From assembly GCA_910586405.1 (NCBI GenBank), contig CAJUII010000081.1, positions 1-9,049 of the forward strand: a stretch of DNA of 9,049 nt, in the 5' to 3' direction. The DNA comes from an uncultured Lachnospiraceae bacterium (GTDB lineage Bacteria > Bacillota > Clostridia > Lachnospirales > Lachnospiraceae). Both the position numbers and the translations under genes were made by a program. The notes beneath the pieces were generated by a model. That model was not told the origin of the DNA, searched no databases, and saw only the letters and a list, made by a program, of their open reading frames with translations. Within the stretch, counting starts at the first letter, position 1. The number at the start of each line of letters is the position of its first letter. Shown here piece after piece: positions 6,172 through 9,049 of this stretch.

Positions 6172-7842
6172 ATGAGTGGAAACCAAATGGCAAATGGAAC
6201 AAGACGTAAGGGATTTATGCGGCTTGGGGTGAAAATCGGTTGTGTGATGGCAGTCATGCAGATTTTTTTTGTTGTGATGGCGGTGACAATATGTGTATAT
6301 ATGTTTCGCAATCTGATTACAGGAATGCAGAAGGAGAGCTGTGTCAATGGTACAAATATGCTGGCGTATGGACTTAGCATGTTGTCGGGCAGCGAGGATA
6401 TGAATCAGATCTTGGATGAGATGAAGCAGAAAATGGGTTGCGAATTTACCATTTTTGAGGGAGATACCCGCAAGTACAGCACGGTAATGCAAAATGGTGA
6501 GCGTGTGGTGGGGACGCAGTTGTCCGCAGATCTGAAACAAATCGTGCTGGAGCAAGGGCAAAGTTATGTGGGCGAGGCAGATATACTGGGGATCAATTAT
6601 CTGTGTTCCTATGTACCCACAAAAGACGAGAATGGGAATGTCAACGGCTTGATTTTTGCGGGGCTTCCAACGACGGATGCAAAGCAGGGGACAGCCCATG
6701 TGATCAATGTCATCTCTGTGATGAGCCTTGTCACCGTTACGGTCTGTGTGCTGTTTCTGGCGGTATATCTGACAAAACGGATTACCAAACCTCTGCGGGA
6801 GATTACCCAGATGGCACTGCGTTTGGAACAAGGTGATCTGGGACTTGCAAGTCAGGAGGAGATACGAGTGAGTGTTCACTCCAATGACGAGATTGGTATT
6901 CTGGGACAGATTTTTGAGAAGACAATACGGCAGATGCAGGTGTATATCGGTGAGATTTCAGATGTATTGGGGGCAATTGCACAGGGAGATCTGACATTGA
7001 ATGCCAAGCAGGATTACACAGGAGATTTCCAATCAATCAGGCAGTCGCTCGACAGTATTCATACTGCGTTAAACAGCACCATGAGAAAGATTGTCACAAG
7101 CAGCGGGCAGGTTTCCGCAGGTGCAGACCAGATGGCGGGCACTGCGCAGTCGCTTGCACAAGGCACCTCACAGCAGGCGAGTGCAGTCGAGGAGGTTTCC
7201 GCAACGGTTGCGGATATTTCTGAGAGTGCCAGACAGACTGCCTCCGCTGCGAGGGAAGCAGGGGAGTATGTCGGTCAGGTCAGCGCTAAGCTGGGTGTCA
7301 GCATGGATTATGTCAAGGATTTGAACGAAGCAATGGTGGATATTTCAGATTCTTCAGAGAAAATCAGCACGATTGTTTCCACGATCGAGAGTATTGCTTT
7401 TCAGATTAACATTCTGGCGCTGAATGCCGCTGTGGAGGCTGCGCGGGCGGGCACTGCCGGCAAGGGCTTTGCTGTGGTTGCGGAGGAAGTCAGGAGTCTG
7501 GCGGGCAAGTCCGACGAGGCGGCCAAGGCAACCAAGGAACTGATCGAGGGGTCTATTGCAACGGTCGATAAAGGCAGTCATGCGATGAACAGGGTGACGC
7601 AGGCTTTGGAACAGACAAATCAGATCGCAGACGGCGTGACGACGAAGATGGCGACGGTCGTGGAGGCTGTGGAGAAGCAGAATGTGGCAATTGAGCAGGT
7701 CAATATAGGAATCGAGCAGATCTCTGCCGTAGTGCAGGCAAACTCCGCTACCGGCGAAGAGTGCGCCGCTGTCAGCGAGGAGTTGTCCTCTCACGCAAGT
7801 CTGCTGAGAAACCTGATGGATTCTTTCCATTTAAAGAGATGA
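6172..7842 (+). CDS. Methyl-accepting chemotaxis protein
   Basis: A transmembrane chemoreceptor that senses an external or membrane-near signal and controls CheA through CheW. The 556 residues show a basic N-terminus, TM1 (about 22-44), an extracellular domain (about 45-176), TM2 (about 177-200), a HAMP domain starting TKRITKPLREITQMA (201-215), a second HAMP-like unit around AIAQGDLTLNAKQDYTGDF (268-286), and a long coiled-coil signalling domain (about 305-556). The hairpin tip that contacts CheA/CheW is the conserved IAFQINILALNAAVEAARAG (408-427). The extracellular part resembles a single Cache domain of the sCache_3 kind (FTIFEGDTR 92-100, GERVVGT 109-115, NYLCSYVPTKDENGNVNGLIFAG 142-164). 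The ligand cannot be predicted. There is no CheR-docking pentapeptide at the C-terminus. GGAGG (6159-6163), 8 bases before ATG, fixes the start. The gap to the upstream gene is only 38 bases, so co-transcription is possible. No other chemotaxis gene is in the window. Confidence 0.95.
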   Translation: MSGNQMANGTRRKGFMRLGVKIGCVMAVMQIFFVVMAVTICVYMFRNLITGMQKESCVNGTNMLAYGLSMLSGSEDMNQILDEMKQKMGCEFTIFEGDTRKYSTVMQNGERVVGTQLSADLKQIVLEQGQSYVGEADILGINYLCSYVPTKDENGNVNGLIFAGLPTTDAKQGTAHVINVISVMSLVTVTVCVLFLAVYLTKRITKPLREITQMALRLEQGDLGLASQEEIRVSVHSNDEIGILGQIFEKTIRQMQVYIGEISDVLGAIAQGDLTLNAKQDYTGDFQSIRQSLDSIHTALNSTMRKIVTSSGQVSAGADQMAGTAQSLAQGTSQQASAVEEVSATVADISESARQTASAAREAGEYVGQVSAKLGVSMDYVKDLNEAMVDISDSSEKISTIVSTIESIAFQINILALNAAVEAARAGTAGKGFAVVAEEVRSLAGKSDEAAKATKELIEGSIATVDKGSHAMNRVTQALEQTNQIADGVTTKMATVVEAVEKQNVAIEQVNIGIEQISAVVQANSATGEECAAVSEELSSHASLLRNLMDSFHLKR

Positions 7843-7864
7843 TTTCACTAAAGGGGAAAACGTC

Positions 7865-9010
7865 ATGAAACTTATACATATCTCAGATCTTCATATCGGA
7901 AAACGGGTCAATGAGTTTCCGATGCTGGAAGATCAGAAATACATTTTGCGGCAAATCCTTGCAATTGCAGATGCCCAGCAGGCGGACGGCATCATGATTG
8001 CGGGGGATATCTACGACAAGCCAGTGCCGTCCGCCGAGGCGGTGCAGGTGTTTGACTGGTTTCTGACAGAGCTTGCAGACCGCAAAAAACAGGTCTATGC
8101 GGTCAGCGGCAATCATGACTCTGCGGAGCGCATTGCGTTTGGCGCACAGCTTATGAGCGGCAGGGGCGTTTTTGTCTCCCCTGTTTACCGCGGAGACACT
8201 GCCAAATTTACCATGACTGATTCCTATGGGGAGTTGTGTCTGTATCTGCTGCCGTTTGTCAAGCCGGCAGTGGTGCGTCATGCCTTGCAGGAGATGTCAG
8301 ACAGGGAGGAGACTCCAATGCCGGAGAGCTACCATGAGGCGGTAAAGCTTGCGGTGGCGCGCATGAATGTGGACACCACAAAGCGCAATATTCTGATCGC
8401 ACACCAATTTGTGACCGGTGCGGGGCGCTGTGATTCCGAGGAGGTGTCTGTCGGCGGTCTGGACAATGTTGACGCAGATGTCTTTGACGATTTTGACTAT
8501 GTGGCGTTGGGGCATATCCACAGCCCGCAATCGTTAAAGCGGGAGACTGTGCGCTATTGCGGCACGCCTTTAAAGTATTCCTTCTCGGAGGCAGCGCAGG
8601 AAAAATCAGTCACTGTGGTAGAATTTCGGGAAAAAGGAAACATCGCGCTTTCGACAGTCCCGCTGGTTCCGCTTCACGATCTGCGCAAAATCCGGGGGAC
8701 TTATCTGGAGGTGACTGCGAAATCTTTTTATCAGGATACGGACACCCAAGATTATGTGCAGATTACGCTGACTGACGAGGAGGATATCCCGGATGGATTA
8801 CAGAAGCTGCGGGTTATTTATCCCAATCTGATGCGGCTGGAATACGACAACAGCAGGACGAGGCACAGCCGCGTGGTCGAGCGCGCAGAGGAGATCGAAC
8901 AGAAAACAGAGCTGGAATTGTTTGCGGAGTTTTATGAGATGCAGAATAACCAGCCGATGAGCGAGGAACAGTCTGCGTTCGTAACACGATTGATCGAGGA
9001 GAGCAGATAA
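7865..9010 (+). CDS. sbcD: Exonuclease subunit SbcD (Mre11-type)
   Basis: The nuclease subunit of the SbcCD (Mre11-Rad50-like) complex, which cuts DNA hairpins, palindromes and protein-blocked ends during replication and repair. At 381 residues it has family length. Metallophosphoesterase motifs are all present: HISDLHIGK (5-13, Asp8/His10), GDIYDKP (47-53, Asp48), SGNHDS (81-86, Asn83/His84), IAHQFV (178-183, His180) and GHIHSP (216-221, His217/His219). These supply the two-metal active site. The capping and SbcC-binding part follows from about residue 265 (VPLVPLHDLRKIRG), ending in ELELFAEFYE (349-358). The start at 7865 follows AGGGG (7852-7856) by 8 bases. The gap to the chemoreceptor is 22 bases. 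sbcC normally follows directly, but the 39 bases after the stop show no start with a ribosome binding site. Confidence 0.95.
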   Translation: MKLIHISDLHIGKRVNEFPMLEDQKYILRQILAIADAQQADGIMIAGDIYDKPVPSAEAVQVFDWFLTELADRKKQVYAVSGNHDSAERIAFGAQLMSGRGVFVSPVYRGDTAKFTMTDSYGELCLYLLPFVKPAVVRHALQEMSDREETPMPESYHEAVKLAVARMNVDTTKRNILIAHQFVTGAGRCDSEEVSVGGLDNVDADVFDDFDYVALGHIHSPQSLKRETVRYCGTPLKYSFSEAAQEKSVTVVEFREKGNIALSTVPLVPLHDLRKIRGTYLEVTAKSFYQDTDTQDYVQITLTDEEDIPDGLQKLRVIYPNLMRLEYDNSRTRHSRVVERAEEIEQKTELELFAEFYEMQNNQPMSEEQSAFVTRLIEESR

Positions 9011-9012
9011 AA

Positions 9013-9047
9013 CACACCTTGCTTGCATAAACGCTGTATGCGGTGTG
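9013..9047. terminator. Interrupted hairpin after sbcD, possible terminator
   Basis: CACACC (9013-9018) pairs with GGTGTG (9042-9047), and an inner stem GCATA (9025-9029) pairs with TATGC (9037-9041) around a 7-base loop. A 6-base bulge lies on the left side. It begins two bases past the sbcD stop. Read on the minus strand, the right arm is followed by TTTTAT, the mark of a terminator for a gene facing this way. On the plus strand the following bases are outside the window, so a T-run there cannot be checked. Confidence 0.4.
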
Positions 9048-9049
9048 CC

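Noticed and set aside
6151..6879. 242-codon minus-strand open frame across the start of the chemoreceptor gene
   Set aside because: It is His/Gln/Ile-rich antisense of a well-supported receptor with a strong start site on the plus strand. No promoter or binding site supports it.
4544..9010. A new defence island made of ATPase/nuclease, chemoreceptor and SbcD
   Set aside because: The chemoreceptor and sbcD are ordinary housekeeping or behavioural genes. No known defence gene, integrase, transposase or toxin-antitoxin pair is present, so spacing alone does not justify the claim.

Overview
The window reads as ordinary chromosome of a Gram-positive anaerobe of the class Clostridia, most likely a Lachnospiraceae-type gut or rumen bacterium. 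This is an inference. It rests on the strong GGAGG-type ribosome binding sites before nearly every gene, the mid-range base composition, all genes on one strand, and proteins that resemble Clostridia versions (poly-HAMP chemoreceptor with a single Cache-like sensor, YdcZ-type small transporter, AAA-ATPase/nuclease fusion). There are no RNA genes, CRISPR arrays, insertion sequences or phage genes. About 93% of the window is coding, and the longest gene-free stretch is about 150 bases.

Layout, left to right, all on the plus strand. Positions 1-114 hold a possible last few codons of an upstream gene, a clear intrinsic terminator (27-51), and a separate perfect palindrome (64-84). Then come argB (115-1017) and argD (1035-2231), two consecutive steps of arginine/ornithine synthesis, 17 bases apart and surely co-transcribed. 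A 152-base gap with a pair of short direct repeats leads to a membrane-anchored extracellular solute-binding protein (2384-3874) that has no permease or ATPase genes beside it. A 149-base gap with a good sigma-A-type promoter leads to a 143-residue YdcZ-family membrane protein (4024-4455). A second sigma-A-type promoter precedes an AAA-like ATPase fused to a PD-(D/E)XK nuclease-like domain (best start 4544, end 6133). It is followed after 38 bases by a methyl-accepting chemotaxis protein (6172-7842), and after 22 more by sbcD, the nuclease subunit of the SbcCD DNA-repair complex (7865-9010). A hairpin follows sbcD at the right edge.

How the genes may work together: argB-argD form a biosynthetic unit. 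The ATPase/nuclease, chemoreceptor and sbcD have short gaps and no visible terminator between them, so they could share one transcript, but no common function is evident. The ATPase/nuclease is the least understood gene and the most likely to be acquired: part of it is strikingly AT-rich compared with argB. I see no convincing new multi-gene system. The points most worth a second look are the ATPase/nuclease fusion and its neighbours, the orphan solute-binding protein with a membrane anchor instead of a lipobox, the palindrome before argB, and the direct repeats before the solute-binding protein.
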